Positions 24,989 through 34,375 of a stretch of 64,000 nt of DNA are shown one piece after another. Below the pieces are notes generated by a model, which was given only the letters and a program-made list of their open reading frames with translations, did no database searches and was not told where the DNA came from. The first letter of the stretch is position 1. The number at the start of each line of letters is the position of its first letter. A program made the translations under genes and the position numbers. The stretch is from Hymenobacter sp. DG01 (GTDB lineage: Bacteria; Bacteroidota; Bacteroidia; Cytophagales; Hymenobacteraceae): the NCBI RefSeq assembly GCF_006352025.1, contig NZ_CP040936.1, positions 2,480,001 to 2,544,000 of the forward strand, given 5' to 3'.

Positions 24989-26248
24989 CTACTTGACCTG
25001 CACGGCCCGTAGCTGCTCCAGCGCGGCCAGGGTTTCCCGGCGCTTTTCTTTTTCGTCTTCATCTACCGGTTCGCGAGCAGGCTGATTAAAGAAACTCAGC
25101 AAATGTTGCTGCTGAGGCGCGGTCAGGTGGTCAAACTTTTTGTCGGCCAGTTTGCGCAGCCACTCCCCATAGGTTTCATCGGTGAGGGCGTACTCGCCCA
25201 GCCGGGTAGGCTTGCCAGTGTCGAAGTCGGCATTGGGCAGGCGCGGCGCCAGGGCTGTGGTGTCGCGCGGCTCCTGCTCCAGTAGTGTGCAGTAGTTGCG
25301 CATCACCATCCGGAAGCTCCCCTTAAACAGTTCCTGCGCCTCTGGGGTAGGCAGCTTGAAGGCAAATGGCCGCAGTGGCCCAATTTTGGGCAGCACCCGC
25401 ACGAAATACGACAGTACGCGGGCGCCGGTGCCGGGGTGCTCGTAGTCGGTGCCGTAGCGGCGGCGGTATTCCCGCTCACTTTCCTGGTACACATACTCGC
25501 GGCGGCGGGCCTGAGGGCTTAGCCGCCGGATTTCTTTTTTCTGGGACTGCCAGGCGGCCCGGCTGGCAATTGGAATCAGGCTGCGCACGGCAAACCGGAA
25601 AGAGCTAACGGCCAGATCCACGTTGAACACCACCTGGCCCAATTCCAGACCATACGTTTTCAGAAAAGCCTGCTCCAGCACCGGCTTACTCACCTGAAAC
25701 CCGATGTAGCGCTGGTAGTCGGCGGTACGGTAGCGGCCGGCTGCTACCTGCACCACGTCAAAGGCAAACTCCAGCTGGGTATGCTGAATGGGGGCTTCCT
25801 CGTAGGTAATGCTATTGCCGAATTTCGCCTTTAGCTCCGGATAGACGCTGGGCATGGCGCGGTTGGTGCCCTCGGGATGGCCATGGATGTCGGCGGCGTA
25901 GTGGGCCAGGGCCCCCAGGGCAAAGGCATACTCATTCCGGCCGTGGGCCTCATCCAGCAGGTTGCGCACAAAGTCGCCGGAGCGCACGTAGTGGGTCAGG
26001 TTCGTGAACAGCTCCGAGCCGAAGGGGTAGTAGCCCATATCTTGCAGAATGGAGCCCCCGTAGGCGTAGCTTTTCGCCTCATTCAGCTGCTGCTCGGAGG
26101 CACCGGGGTAGCGCCGCTGCAACAGCGGCAGCAGGCAGCGCGTCCAGCTGGAATCCACGTTGGCCTGGTGGGTAAGCACAGAGTAAGCGGCCGCCGGTTG
26201 CGCAGCCAGTCCCAGCAGAACCGCCACGCCAAGTATCCATTTCAGCAT
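24989..26248 (-). CDS. Secreted zinc-dependent phospholipase C-like protein
   Basis: A 419-residue exported protein with signal peptide (1-21). The fold signature is YSVLTHQANVD near the mature start (His27), then YGGSILQDMG (63-72), NLTHYV with His86, and the HYAADIHGHPE motif (116-126), which gives the HxxxD plus further His ligands of zinc phospholipase C. The family cleaves phospholipid headgroups; substrate and exact activity are not certain here. The C-terminal part (about 230-419) is charged and has no known motif. It is convergent with the small basic gene. Confidence 0.85.
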   Translation of the reverse strand: MLKWILGVAVLLGLAAQPAAAYSVLTHQANVDSSWTRCLLPLLQRRYPGASEQQLNEAKSYAYGGSILQDMGYYPFGSELFTNLTHYVRSGDFVRNLLDEAHGRNEYAFALGALAHYAADIHGHPEGTNRAMPSVYPELKAKFGNSITYEEAPIQHTQLEFAFDVVQVAAGRYRTADYQRYIGFQVSKPVLEQAFLKTYGLELGQVVFNVDLAVSSFRFAVRSLIPIASRAAWQSQKKEIRRLSPQARRREYVYQESEREYRRRYGTDYEHPGTGARVLSYFVRVLPKIGPLRPFAFKLPTPEAQELFKGSFRMVMRNYCTLLEQEPRDTTALAPRLPNADFDTGKPTRLGEYALTDETYGEWLRKLADKKFDHLTAPQQQHLLSFFNQPAREPVDEDEKEKRRETLAALEQLRAVQVK

Positions 26249-26502
26249 AAAAAACAGGGCCTAGTCAAGCGAAATGGCTCAACCGCAAGCCCTGCCTTTA
26301 CGCGGCTCCGCCGGCCATGGTTGTAGCTACACGGGTACCGCCGAAGATAAGCTCGACAGGAACGTTATTTCGCCGGTTTTTCCTACCCCCTCAGCCGATG
26401 CAAAGCCCAGGAGCCCGCTATTTTTCGGCGGGCCTGAAATCATATTGATTCCAAATTTGCCCTCGGCGTGCGTTTTCCTGAACAACTCCCTGCCAGAGGA
26501 GT

Positions 26503-26510
26503 TACCTTTG
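26503..26510 (+). promoter_or_regulatory. -7 promoter box immediately before the His-rich gene
   Basis: TACCTTTG fits TAnnTTTG and ends only 5 bases before the ATG at 26516. If used, transcription would start at or near the start codon, giving a nearly leaderless mRNA for the heavy-metal efflux operon. Confidence 0.45.
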
Positions 26511-26515
26511 CCGTG

Positions 26516-26932
26516 ATGAAACCCGTGGTGGCCTTCTTTCTGGGAATGCTGATGCTCGTGAGCGGCCTGGTGCCCCAGAACGACCTGTCGGAGCTGGGGA
26601 AGCTGCCGGAGCTGGCGCGACACTACCGCTACCACCGGGCCTTATCGGGTGGAAGCCTCTCGCCGCTGGCGTTTCTGGTGCTGCACTACGGCCCCCACGG
26701 CGCCGACCACCGCCGCCACCCCTACTCTGAGCGCGACGCTCAGGACCATCACAAACTACCCCTGGAACAGCATCATCACGACTGCGTGGTGGTGAGCTTT
26801 GTGCTGCCCACGGGCCGGGTACTACTCCCGCCCCCGCCCCAAAGCTGGCCTGCCCCCGACTACCACATGATGGCCGGGCCGCTCTACACCTTCAGCGTCA
26901 GCCAGTCGCTGCTGCAGCCACCCCGAGCCTAG
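26516..26932 (+). CDS. Histidine-rich exported protein preceding a metal efflux pump
   Basis: A 138-residue protein with a signal peptide or N-terminal anchor (about 1-18). The body is unusually His-rich: LHYGPHGADHRRHP, QDHHKLP and EQHHHDC (about 62-95). Such stretches bind divalent metals. The gene sits 233 bases before a heavy-metal RND pump, so a role in metal capture or sensing for this exporter is likely, though inferred. The start is ATG 26516; an upstream ATG (26468) would put 16 unsuitable residues before the signal. Confidence 0.75.
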   Translation: MKPVVAFFLGMLMLVSGLVPQNDLSELGKLPELARHYRYHRALSGGSLSPLAFLVLHYGPHGADHRRHPYSERDAQDHHKLPLEQHHHDCVVVSFVLPTGRVLLPPPPQSWPAPDYHMMAGPLYTFSVSQSLLQPPRA

Positions 26933-27045
26933 CGGCCCCAAGCCCCCGGGCGCAGTGCGTCCGGCTGCTACCCCCGTTGCCGTGCGCAACCCTTCTTCTT
27001 TCTTGCTGATTTCGCCTCCGCCATATCGGTGTAATGACACCATTC

Positions 27046-27123
27046 GTCATTCCGAGCAGCGCGAGAAATTTGGGTCGAGCCGTTGGATGGCTACCTCAGG
27101 TTCCTCCCGTTGGTTGGGATAAC
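27046..27123. repeat. Palindromic intergenic repeat R2, copy b
   Basis: It begins GTCATTCCGAG, continues GAGAAATTTGGGT, and ends with a degraded arm TTGGGATAAC. The first ~30 bases match repeat R2 copy a (7789-7863, read on the minus strand). Translated in the pump's frame it gives VIPSSARNLG, an artefactual N-terminal extension that should not be used to choose the start. Confidence 0.65.
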
Positions 27124-27165
27124 AAGTGGCCCCTACCCCACGCGAAGGCTGCAACCCTTTCCTTT

Positions 27166-30100
27166 ATGCTTTCCCGCATTATCCGGGCCAGCATCCACAA
27201 CAAGCTGTTTGTGGTGCTGATGCTGGTGGCGCTGGTAGGCTGGGGCGGCTACTCGGCCGCTCACCTACCCCTCGATGCCATTCCCGACGTTACCAATAAC
27301 CAGGTTCAGGTTATCACCCAAAGCCCCGCCCTGGCTGCCCAGGAGGTAGAGCAGCTGCTCACGATTCCGCTGGAGCTAAGCTTGCGCACTATTCCGGGCG
27401 TTACGGAAATTCGCTCCACCTCGCGCTTCGGCCTCTCGGTGATTACTGTGGTGTTCGAGGACGACATCAGCACCCTGCAAACCCGGCAGCTGGTGGCCGA
27501 GAAGCTGCGCACCGCCGAAGCTGACCTGGGCGCGGACCTGGGCCGCCCCGAAATGGCGCCCATCACCACCGGCCTCGGCGAAATCTACCAGTACAGCATC
27601 GGCATCAAGCCCGGCTTCGAGAAGAAATTTTCCCTGGCCCGGCTGCGCGAGGTGCAGGACTGGATAGTGAAGCGGCAGTTGGCCGGCGTACCGGGGGTAG
27701 TGGATGTCAGCAGTTTCGGGGGCTACGTGCGCCAGTACGAGGTGAGCGTGAACCCGGAGCGCCTCAACGCCAGCGGCGTAACCATGAGCGAGCTGTTTAC
27801 CGCTCTGGAAGCCGGCAACGCCAACACCGGCGGCTCTTACCTGGAGCGTGGTCACAATGCCTATTTCATCCGGGGTGAAGGTCGTGCTACCTCCCTGCAG
27901 GACGTAGGCAGCATGGTTATCAAGCAGGTAAACAATGTGCCCATGCTGGTGCGCGACGTAGCCGAGGTTCGCTTCGGCCACTCCGTGCGCTACGGGGCCA
28001 TGACCTTTGATGGCAAGGGAGAAACCGTGGGCGGCATCGTACTGATGCTGAAGGGAGCCTCCTCCGAACAAACCATCAGAGGCGTGAAGGCCCGGGTAGA
28101 GGAAATCAACCGCCAGCTGCCCGAGGGCCTCTACGTTCGTCCCTTCCTCGACCGGACCAAGCTGGTGGACACGGCCATTCATACCGTCGCCAAAAACCTG
28201 ATTGAGGGCGGCGTGATTGTGATGGTGGTGCTGCTGGTACTGCTGGGCAACTGGCGGGCCGGCCTCGTGGTGGCCTCCATGATTCCGCTGTGCATGCTGT
28301 TTGCCCTGGGCCTGATGAGCACCTTCGGCGTATCGGCCAACCTGATGAGCCTGGGCGCCCTGGACTTCGGGCTGATTGTGGACGGGGCCGTGATTATCGT
28401 GGAAGCCATGATTTTCCACCTCGTGCACTTCCGCCAGAAAGCCGAGCACGAAACCATGGACCAGGTGGCCGAAACCGCCGCTACCCGCATGATGCGCTCG
28501 GCCCTGTTCGGGCAGCTCATCATCCTCATTGTGTACCTGCCCATTCTGGCCCTCACGGGCATCGAGGGCAAGATGTTCCGGCCTATGGCCCTGACGGTGA
28601 GCTTTGCCATCATCGGGGCCATGCTGCTGTGCCTGACTTATGTGCCGGCCGTGTCGGCGTGGGCGCTGCGCAAGGATATCAAGGAGGAAGGCACCCTGGC
28701 CGACCGCATCATGAAGTTCCTGTACCGTGGCTACCGGCCCATTATTCACGGGGCCTTGCGCCTGCGCGGGCTGGTGGCCGGGGCAGCCGTGGGGTTGCTG
28801 GTGCTGGCGGGGGTAGTGTTTGCGGGTATGGGCGGCGAGTTTATCCCGCAGCTCGATGAGGGCGACTTTGCCGTGTACGTCGGGCTGCCGCCTGGCTCTT
28901 CTCTGGCCCAGAGCATTACGACCACCACCCAGGTGCAGAAGATTCTGCTGAACAAGTTTCCGGAGGTAGAGCAGGTAGTCAGCAAAATCGGCACCTCCGA
29001 AATTCCGACTGACCCCATGAGCCTGGAAGACTCCGACCAGATTGTAGTGCTCAAGCCCCAGGCCGAGTGGACCTCGGCAGGCTCGCGCGAGGAGCTGGCC
29101 GGTAAGATGAGCGAGGCCCTGGCCGGTGTACCGGGCGTGAGTCTGGAGTTTCAGCAGCCCATCCAGATGCGCTTCAACGAGCTGATTTCGGGGGTGAAGT
29201 CCGATATCAGCATCAAGATTTACGGCGACGACCTGGGCCTGCTTTTCGACAAAGCCAACGAAGCCGCCGCCCTTATCCGCCCTCTGCCGGGGGTAGGCGA
29301 CCTGAAGGTAGAGCAGATTGCCGCCCTGCCCCAGCTGCGCGTGACGTACAACCGCCCGAAAATGGCCCAGTACGGCCTGCGCGTTTCTGACCTGAATACG
29401 CTGTTGCGCGCCTCCTTTGCCGGCGACGTGGCCGGCCAGGTGTACGAAGGTGAGCGGCGCTACGACCTGGTGGTACGCCTCGACAGCCTCAACCGCCGGA
29501 GCATCCAGGATTTGCGCGCCCTCTACGTCGATCTACCCAACGGCGAGAAAGTACCCCTGGAAGAAGTAGCCGCCGTGGACTTCCGCAACGCTCCCATCCA
29601 GGTGTCGCGCGATGATGCCCGCCGCCGTATCAACATTGGCGTGAATGTGCGCAACCGCGACGTGGAAAGCTTGGTGACGGATATTCAGCAGCAGCTCAAT
29701 GCCAAGCTGAAACTGCCTGAAGGCTACGCGCTCAAGTACGGCGGGCAGTTCGAGAACCTGCAGCAGGCCAAGTCGCGCCTGGCCGTGGCGGTGCCCGTGG
29801 CGCTCCTGCTGATTTTCGTGCTGCTCTACCTTTCCTTCCACTCCGTCAAGCAGGCCCTGCTGATTTTCACGGGCATTCCGCTGGCCGCCATTGGTGGTAT
29901 TCTGGCCCTGTGGATGCGCGGCATGCCCTTCAGCATTTCGGCGGGGGTAGGGTTTATTGCTTTGTTCGGGGTAGCGGTACTGAACGGCATCGTGCTGGTA
30001 GCCAGCATCAACGAGCTGGCCCTGGTAGGCATTACTTCCGTGCATGAGCGGGTGCTGAAGGCCACCGCCGAGCGGTTCCGGCCGGTGCTGCTCACGGCGG

Positions 30101-30327
30101 CCGTGGCCTCGCTGGGGTTCCTGCCCATGGCCCTGAGCAACTCGGGCGGCGCCGAGGTACAGAAGCCCCTCGCTACGGTGGTAATCGGTGGGCTGATTTC
30201 GGCTACCCTGCTTACCCTGGTGGTGCTGCCCGTGCTTTATACTTTTTTCACGAAAGATGGCGAGGCCAGCCCCGTGGAGTCAACCCCGGAGGCCCTGGCC
30301 GATGCCCGCGAGAATCATGAACTGTAA
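27166..30327 (+). CDS. Heavy-metal RND efflux pump (CusA/CzcA family)
   Basis: A 1053-residue inner-membrane pump of the HME branch. It starts LSRIIRASIHNKLFVVLMLVAL (TM1), followed by AIPDVTNNQVQV. TM4 has LDFGLIVDGAVIIVEAM, the single-Asp metal-pump version of the proton relay. A periplasmic Met-containing region lies between the halves. Members export Cu+, Ag+, Zn2+, Co2+ or Cd2+ from the cell; I cannot fix the metal. The start is ATG 27166, because the frame upstream runs through repeat R2. It is followed by channel and adaptor genes, with order pump-channel-adaptor. Confidence 0.95.
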   Translation: MLSRIIRASIHNKLFVVLMLVALVGWGGYSAAHLPLDAIPDVTNNQVQVITQSPALAAQEVEQLLTIPLELSLRTIPGVTEIRSTSRFGLSVITVVFEDDISTLQTRQLVAEKLRTAEADLGADLGRPEMAPITTGLGEIYQYSIGIKPGFEKKFSLARLREVQDWIVKRQLAGVPGVVDVSSFGGYVRQYEVSVNPERLNASGVTMSELFTALEAGNANTGGSYLERGHNAYFIRGEGRATSLQDVGSMVIKQVNNVPMLVRDVAEVRFGHSVRYGAMTFDGKGETVGGIVLMLKGASSEQTIRGVKARVEEINRQLPEGLYVRPFLDRTKLVDTAIHTVAKNLIEGGVIVMVVLLVLLGNWRAGLVVASMIPLCMLFALGLMSTFGVSANLMSLGALDFGLIVDGAVIIVEAMIFHLVHFRQKAEHETMDQVAETAATRMMRSALFGQLIILIVYLPILALTGIEGKMFRPMALTVSFAIIGAMLLCLTYVPAVSAWALRKDIKEEGTLADRIMKFLYRGYRPIIHGALRLRGLVAGAAVGLLVLAGVVFAGMGGEFIPQLDEGDFAVYVGLPPGSSLAQSITTTTQVQKILLNKFPEVEQVVSKIGTSEIPTDPMSLEDSDQIVVLKPQAEWTSAGSREELAGKMSEALAGVPGVSLEFQQPIQMRFNELISGVKSDISIKIYGDDLGLLFDKANEAAALIRPLPGVGDLKVEQIAALPQLRVTYNRPKMAQYGLRVSDLNTLLRASFAGDVAGQVYEGERRYDLVVRLDSLNRRSIQDLRALYVDLPNGEKVPLEEVAAVDFRNAPIQVSRDDARRRINIGVNVRNRDVESLVTDIQQQLNAKLKLPEGYALKYGGQFENLQQAKSRLAVAVPVALLLIFVLLYLSFHSVKQALLIFTGIPLAAIGGILALWMRGMPFSISAGVGFIALFGVAVLNGIVLVASINELALVGITSVHERVLKATAERFRPVLLTAAVASLGFLPMALSNSGGAEVQKPLATVVIGGLISATLLTLVVLPVLYTFFTKDGEASPVESTPEALADARENHEL

Positions 30328-30400
30328 GCCCGCCACGCGGTACCTCATCAGAGCAAGCCACGCCGCGCTTAACCCCCAACTCCCGCTCAGAAAACCTATT

Positions 30401-31660
30401 ATGCTCTATCGTTTTCTGTTTCTGCTGCTCGTCGTGCTGCCCGGCTTCCTGTACGCCCAGACGACCCCGCGCACCCTACCCCCTCCAACCTCCGCAAGCC
30501 CGGTAGCCTCACCCGATGGGCCGCTAACGTTGCAGCAGGCCCTGCAAACCGGCCTCGGCCAAAGCCTGCTGGTGCAAACCGGCCGGCTGGAAGTGGAGCG
30601 CCAGCGGGCCCTCTCCCGCACTGGCTACGACGTACCGCGCACGGTGGTGGACTACCAGGTGGGGCAGATTTCGGGCCCCCTACGCGACCAAAGCCTGAAT
30701 ATTGTGCAGCAGTCGGCGCTGCCGGGCGTGTACGGGGCGCAGCGGCGCTTGCTGGAAGGCCAGATTATGACCGCCGAGCAGCGCGTGCGTAGCCAGCGCC
30801 GGGAGCTGGTGCACGCCATCCGGAGCACGTATTATGAATTGCTGGTGAGCTACCGCCGGGCGGCTTTGCTACGCCAGCAGGACAGCTTGTACCGCCGGGC
30901 GGCCCGGGCAGCCCGCATCCGCTACCAAACCGGCGAAACCAACCGTCTGGAACAGGTTTCGGCTGAGGCCCGGATGCGGGAACTGCAGAACCAGCTGGCC
31001 ATCGTGCTGACGAACCGGCAGGTGCAGCAGCAGCAGCTTGGGGTCCTCCTGAACCTGGGCCGCCCCGCCTCTATCGACACGACAGCAGCGGCCGTAGCGC
31101 CTCTCTCTCCCGCTGACACGGCGGGCCTTACGGCAGCCTCCAATCCTACGCTGGCCCTGCTGGAACAAGAAATTGACGTGAGCAAGCGCCAGACCAAAGT
31201 GGAGCAGTTGCGCCGCCTGCCGGACCTGCGCTTAGGCTACTTCACCCAGACCATCAACAAAGAAAACGGCTTCCACGTAGCCCAGGCCGGCATTGCGGTG
31301 CCGTTGCTCGGCGGCATCCAAAAAGCCCGCATTCAGGCGGCACAGCTAAGTGAGCAGGCTGCTGAGGCTCAGCTGCGCTACGCCACTACCCAACTGCGCG
31401 GGCAACTGGCGGGGCTGCGCCAACAGTTGAGCCGGGCGCGGGCCTCGCTCACGTACTACGAGCAAACCGCCTTGCCTCAGGCCCGCCTTATTCTGAGTAC
31501 GGCCGAGAAAAGCTTCCGGGCCGGCGACATCGACTACGTGGAATACGTGGTGAATACGGAGCCTGCCTGGCAGATTCGCACGGCCTACCTCGAGCAGGTC
31601 CGGCAGTACAACGAGCTGGCCCTTTCCCTCCAGACGCTGACCGGCCCGGACGTGCCATAA
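30401..31660 (+). CDS. TolC-family outer-membrane channel of the metal efflux system (CusC/CzcC-like)
   Basis: A 419-residue protein with signal peptide (1-19, ending LYAQ). It has an outer-membrane efflux fold with LTLQQALQTGLGQ at the start of the first repeat, long Arg/Gln-rich helices (about 125-220) and GIAVPLLGG in the second repeat. The RYQTGETNRLEQVSAEARMRELQ segment is typical of CzcC-like channels. The start is ATG 30401; the frame upstream overlaps the pump's 3' end. It probably forms a tripartite complex with the pump at 27166 and the adaptor at 31709. Confidence 0.93.
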   Translation: MLYRFLFLLLVVLPGFLYAQTTPRTLPPPTSASPVASPDGPLTLQQALQTGLGQSLLVQTGRLEVERQRALSRTGYDVPRTVVDYQVGQISGPLRDQSLNIVQQSALPGVYGAQRRLLEGQIMTAEQRVRSQRRELVHAIRSTYYELLVSYRRAALLRQQDSLYRRAARAARIRYQTGETNRLEQVSAEARMRELQNQLAIVLTNRQVQQQQLGVLLNLGRPASIDTTAAAVAPLSPADTAGLTAASNPTLALLEQEIDVSKRQTKVEQLRRLPDLRLGYFTQTINKENGFHVAQAGIAVPLLGGIQKARIQAAQLSEQAAEAQLRYATTQLRGQLAGLRQQLSRARASLTYYEQTALPQARLILSTAEKSFRAGDIDYVEYVVNTEPAWQIRTAYLEQVRQYNELALSLQTLTGPDVP

Positions 31661-31708
31661 CCTTTCGTGCTACCCCTTACATCGGCACGAACCCTCCTTA
31701 AATTCTCT

Positions 31709-32875
31709 ATGAAATCGACCTACTTCCTGCTGCTGGCTTCTTTACTGACCGCCTGTGGCACCGATAAATCGGCTCCCACCGAGACGGCCGCTGCCGCGCC
31801 CCCTACCCCTGCTACCCCCGCCAACCCCGACGAAATCAGCGTGAGCAGTGCCCAGGCCCAGGCGGCAGGGCTGGAAACCGGCTCTTTCGTCTGGAAAAAC
31901 ATGACTACCGACGTGCAGGCCAACGGTAGCATTGACGTGCCCCCGCAAAACCGGGCGTCGGTATCGGCCGTGATGGGCGGTTACGTGCAGTCGGTGGCCG
32001 TGCTGCCGGGGCAGCAGATAGCGCGCGGCGGCACCGTGGCCGTGCTGCGCCACCCCGACTACCTCCGCCTGCAGCAGGACTATCTGCAAAGCAAAGCCCG
32101 CGTAACGTTTCTGCAGAAAGAGCTGCAGCGCCAGCAAACCCTCGACGCCGAAGACGTGGGCGCCAAGCGCAAGCTTCAGCAGGCCCAGAGCGACTATGCC
32201 TCCGAGCAGGCTACGCTTCGTGCCACGGCCGCCCAACTCCGGATGCTGGGTATCTCGCTCAGCCGCCTCGACCGGGGCGAAATTGCGCCCACGGTGCCGC
32301 TGGTGTCGCCCATCAAAGGCTACGTGAAGTCCGTCAATATCAACCCCGGTCAGTTCGTGAATCCGCAGGATGTGCTGGTAGAAATCGTGGACCGCTCCGA
32401 CCTGCACCTGGAGCTAAAGGTGTTTGAACGGGACATTGCGCGGGTGAAAAACGGGCAGCGCATTCTGTTCAAAATTCCTAGTCGTGGCTCCAATGAAGAC
32501 TTGGGAGCCCGCGTATTTCTGGTGGGCAAAGCGTTCAACGACGACGCCCGCACCGTGAGCGTGCACGCCCACCTGGAGCCCGAGCGCGACGACGTGCTAC
32601 CCGGACAATACGTATCGGCCCACATCCAGACGGCCGGCGCCCGCCAACGCACCCTGCCCGAAGACGCCATTATTCAGGCTGGGGAGTTTAGCTATATCTT
32701 CGCCCAGACCGGCCCCACCTCCTACCGGCGCTACCGCGTCCGGACCGGCGCCACAGACAGCGGCGACGTAGCCATTACCCTCCTCGACCAACTCCCCGAC
32801 ACAACTCGCCTCGTCCGCCACGGGGCCTATTTTCTGGATGCCGAACTGAAAAAAGGCCAGGACGCGGAAGAGTAA
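31709..32875 (+). CDS. Metal efflux periplasmic adaptor lipoprotein (CusB/CzcB-like)
   Basis: A 388-residue lipoprotein (lipobox LLTAC at about 12-16). Ala/Pro/Thr spacer, then barrel-sandwich hybrid domains: GGYVQSVAVLPGQQIARG and VSPIKGYVKSVNINPGQFV, separated by a helical hairpin with QQDYLQSKARVTFLQKEL. C-terminal beta domains follow (VLPGQYVSAHIQ). It is the last gene of the heavy-metal operon. It lacks the extra Cys/Met-rich N-terminal metal domain of some CusB proteins, so metal delivery may rely on another component such as the His-rich protein. Confidence 0.93.
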   Translation: MKSTYFLLLASLLTACGTDKSAPTETAAAAPPTPATPANPDEISVSSAQAQAAGLETGSFVWKNMTTDVQANGSIDVPPQNRASVSAVMGGYVQSVAVLPGQQIARGGTVAVLRHPDYLRLQQDYLQSKARVTFLQKELQRQQTLDAEDVGAKRKLQQAQSDYASEQATLRATAAQLRMLGISLSRLDRGEIAPTVPLVSPIKGYVKSVNINPGQFVNPQDVLVEIVDRSDLHLELKVFERDIARVKNGQRILFKIPSRGSNEDLGARVFLVGKAFNDDARTVSVHAHLEPERDDVLPGQYVSAHIQTAGARQRTLPEDAIIQAGEFSYIFAQTGPTSYRRYRVRTGATDSGDVAITLLDQLPDTTRLVRHGAYFLDAELKKGQDAEE

Positions 32876-32894
32876 ACGAGTGAGTGAGTGCGTT

Positions 32895-33050
32895 GTCATG
32901 GCGAGTGGAGCAAAGCCATCCGTCCCGGCCAGCGCCCTACCCCCTTGAAACGTGCCAAGCCCTTACCTCCGTGCTGGAAGTAAGGGCTTGTCTGTTTAGC
33001 AGGGTTGTCATATAGCAGAGGAAGCATGGCTTCGCTTCTCTCATCATGAC
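32895..33050. repeat. Palindromic intergenic repeat R1, copy b
   Basis: It starts with GTCATGGCGAG (32895-32905) and ends CTCATCATGAC (33040-33050, two mismatches to a perfect inverse). An inner perfect 11-bp hairpin CAAGCCCTTAC / GTAAGGGCTTG lies at 32956-32966 and 32980-32990. Outside the ends, GAGTGAGTGAGTG and CACTTCACTCATTC extend the palindrome. It lies between converging genes, as copy a does, and may act as a bidirectional terminator. Confidence 0.85.
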
Positions 33051-33064
33051 ACTTCACTCATTCG

Positions 33065-34342
33065 CTATTCCCCCAGCCGCTGGCGCAGCTCCTGCACTTC
33101 CCGCTCCAGGTCGAGAGTGCGGAACATGACTTTAGCTTCGAGGTCGGAGTAGGCGCGCTCCAGTTGTTCCTGCAGCTGCTTTTGCTCCGTGATGTCGGTA
33201 TTGGTACCGCACCACCGCACAATACGGCCTTCCTCGTCGCGCACGGGTAGGGCGCGGCTCAGGAACCACCGGAATTCGCCGTCGTGGCGGCGGAGCGGGA
33301 AGGTGTCTTCCCACTTTTCACCGTTGCTTAACGCCTGCTTCCAGCCGGTAGTTACCTGCTCCACATAGTCGGGGTGCTGCACGCTTTGCCAGCCCCAGCC
33401 CAGCATTTGCTCCTGGGTCGTGCCCGTAAACCGGAACCACCGGTCGTTGTACCAGAACAGAGAGCCGGTTTCATCGGCCATCCAGGCCAGCTGCGGAATG
33501 GCATTGGCCAGGGTCGTGAAGTCCTGTTCCCGCTTGCGCAGGGCCAGCTGCTGCATTTTCTGGTCGTGGATGTCGGTGCAGGTGCCAAACCACTTCACAA
33601 TCTCACTGGCTTCGTTGCGCACTGGCAAGGCCTGGCCCAGAAACCAGCGGTAGTCACCCTGGCGCGACTTGAAGCGGTATTCTATTTCGTAGAACTCGCC
33701 GGTAGCCAGCGAATGGCCCCACACCTCCCGCGCGTGCTGGCGGTCATCGGGGTGCAGCAGGTTGTTCCACATATCGGGCCCTACGCTGTCAGAGAGGGTA
33801 TAACCCGTAAAATCGGTCCAGCGCTGGTTGAAGTAGGTATGAAAACCACTGGGGTCCGTGGTCCAGACCAGCTGCGGAATAAGCTCGGCCAGGAAGTTAA
33901 AATCGGCGGGCGAGTCAATTCCGCCGGCTGCGCTGCCTTGCCGCAACTGCTCTACGTCCATGGTGCACACAATCCACTGGTGTACTTGCCCGGCCTCGTT
34001 CAGCTGCGGATAGCCGGAGCTTTCCACCCACCGGTAGCGCCCATCGTGGCGGCGCATCCGAAACCCGATCTGGTAGGTCTGGCCCGTAGCCAGGGCCTGC
34101 CGCGCCTGGGCGGCCACCCGGTCCTGGTCGTCAGCGTGCACCAGGGTCAGCCACTCCGTACTCAGCTGGGGCAGCGACAACCCTGTAAAGCGCAGCAGTT
34201 GCGGGCTGGCGTACAGGGTCGAGCCGGCGGCGTCGGCAATACTCAGCAGCATGGCCTGAGCCGGCTCCGTGCTGGTGGGCATGGAGGGGCTTTCGGGGAG
34301 TGAAGCCAGATTTTCCGGAGTATCAGAATGGGCAAGGTCCAT
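33065..34342 (-). CDS. Triple PAS-domain protein without a kinase domain
   Basis: A 425-residue cytoplasmic protein with three PAS-PAC modules (about 28-125, 148-262 and 275-388). Each has the fold end signature: HDGRYRWVESSGYP, RQGDYRWFLGQALPV and HDGEFRWFLSRALPV, then ITEQKQLQEQLERAY. A C-terminal coiled-coil with DLEAKVMFRTLDLEREVQELRQRL ends the chain. PAS proteins sense ligands or redox state and usually pass the signal to a kinase or cyclase. None is fused here. The gene ends 15 bases from repeat R1 copy b. Confidence 0.9.
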   Translation of the reverse strand: MDLAHSDTPENLASLPESPSMPTSTEPAQAMLLSIADAAGSTLYASPQLLRFTGLSLPQLSTEWLTLVHADDQDRVAAQARQALATGQTYQIGFRMRRHDGRYRWVESSGYPQLNEAGQVHQWIVCTMDVEQLRQGSAAGGIDSPADFNFLAELIPQLVWTTDPSGFHTYFNQRWTDFTGYTLSDSVGPDMWNNLLHPDDRQHAREVWGHSLATGEFYEIEYRFKSRQGDYRWFLGQALPVRNEASEIVKWFGTCTDIHDQKMQQLALRKREQDFTTLANAIPQLAWMADETGSLFWYNDRWFRFTGTTQEQMLGWGWQSVQHPDYVEQVTTGWKQALSNGEKWEDTFPLRRHDGEFRWFLSRALPVRDEEGRIVRWCGTNTDITEQKQLQEQLERAYSDLEAKVMFRTLDLEREVQELRQRLGE

Positions 34343-34375
34343 ACGGAAACAAGCAGATTAGCGTGGGAAGGGAAT

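Noticed and set aside
27034..27165. N-terminal extension of the CzcA-like pump
   Set aside because: The extra 44 residues translate repeat R2 (VIPSSARNLG) and the pump's conserved start is at 27166.
27376..28749. 457-codon open frame on the minus strand within the CzcA-like gene
   Set aside because: It is antisense to a clear RND pump. High-GC codon bias produces long shadow frames; composition (His, Gln, Gly-rich) matches no protein family.
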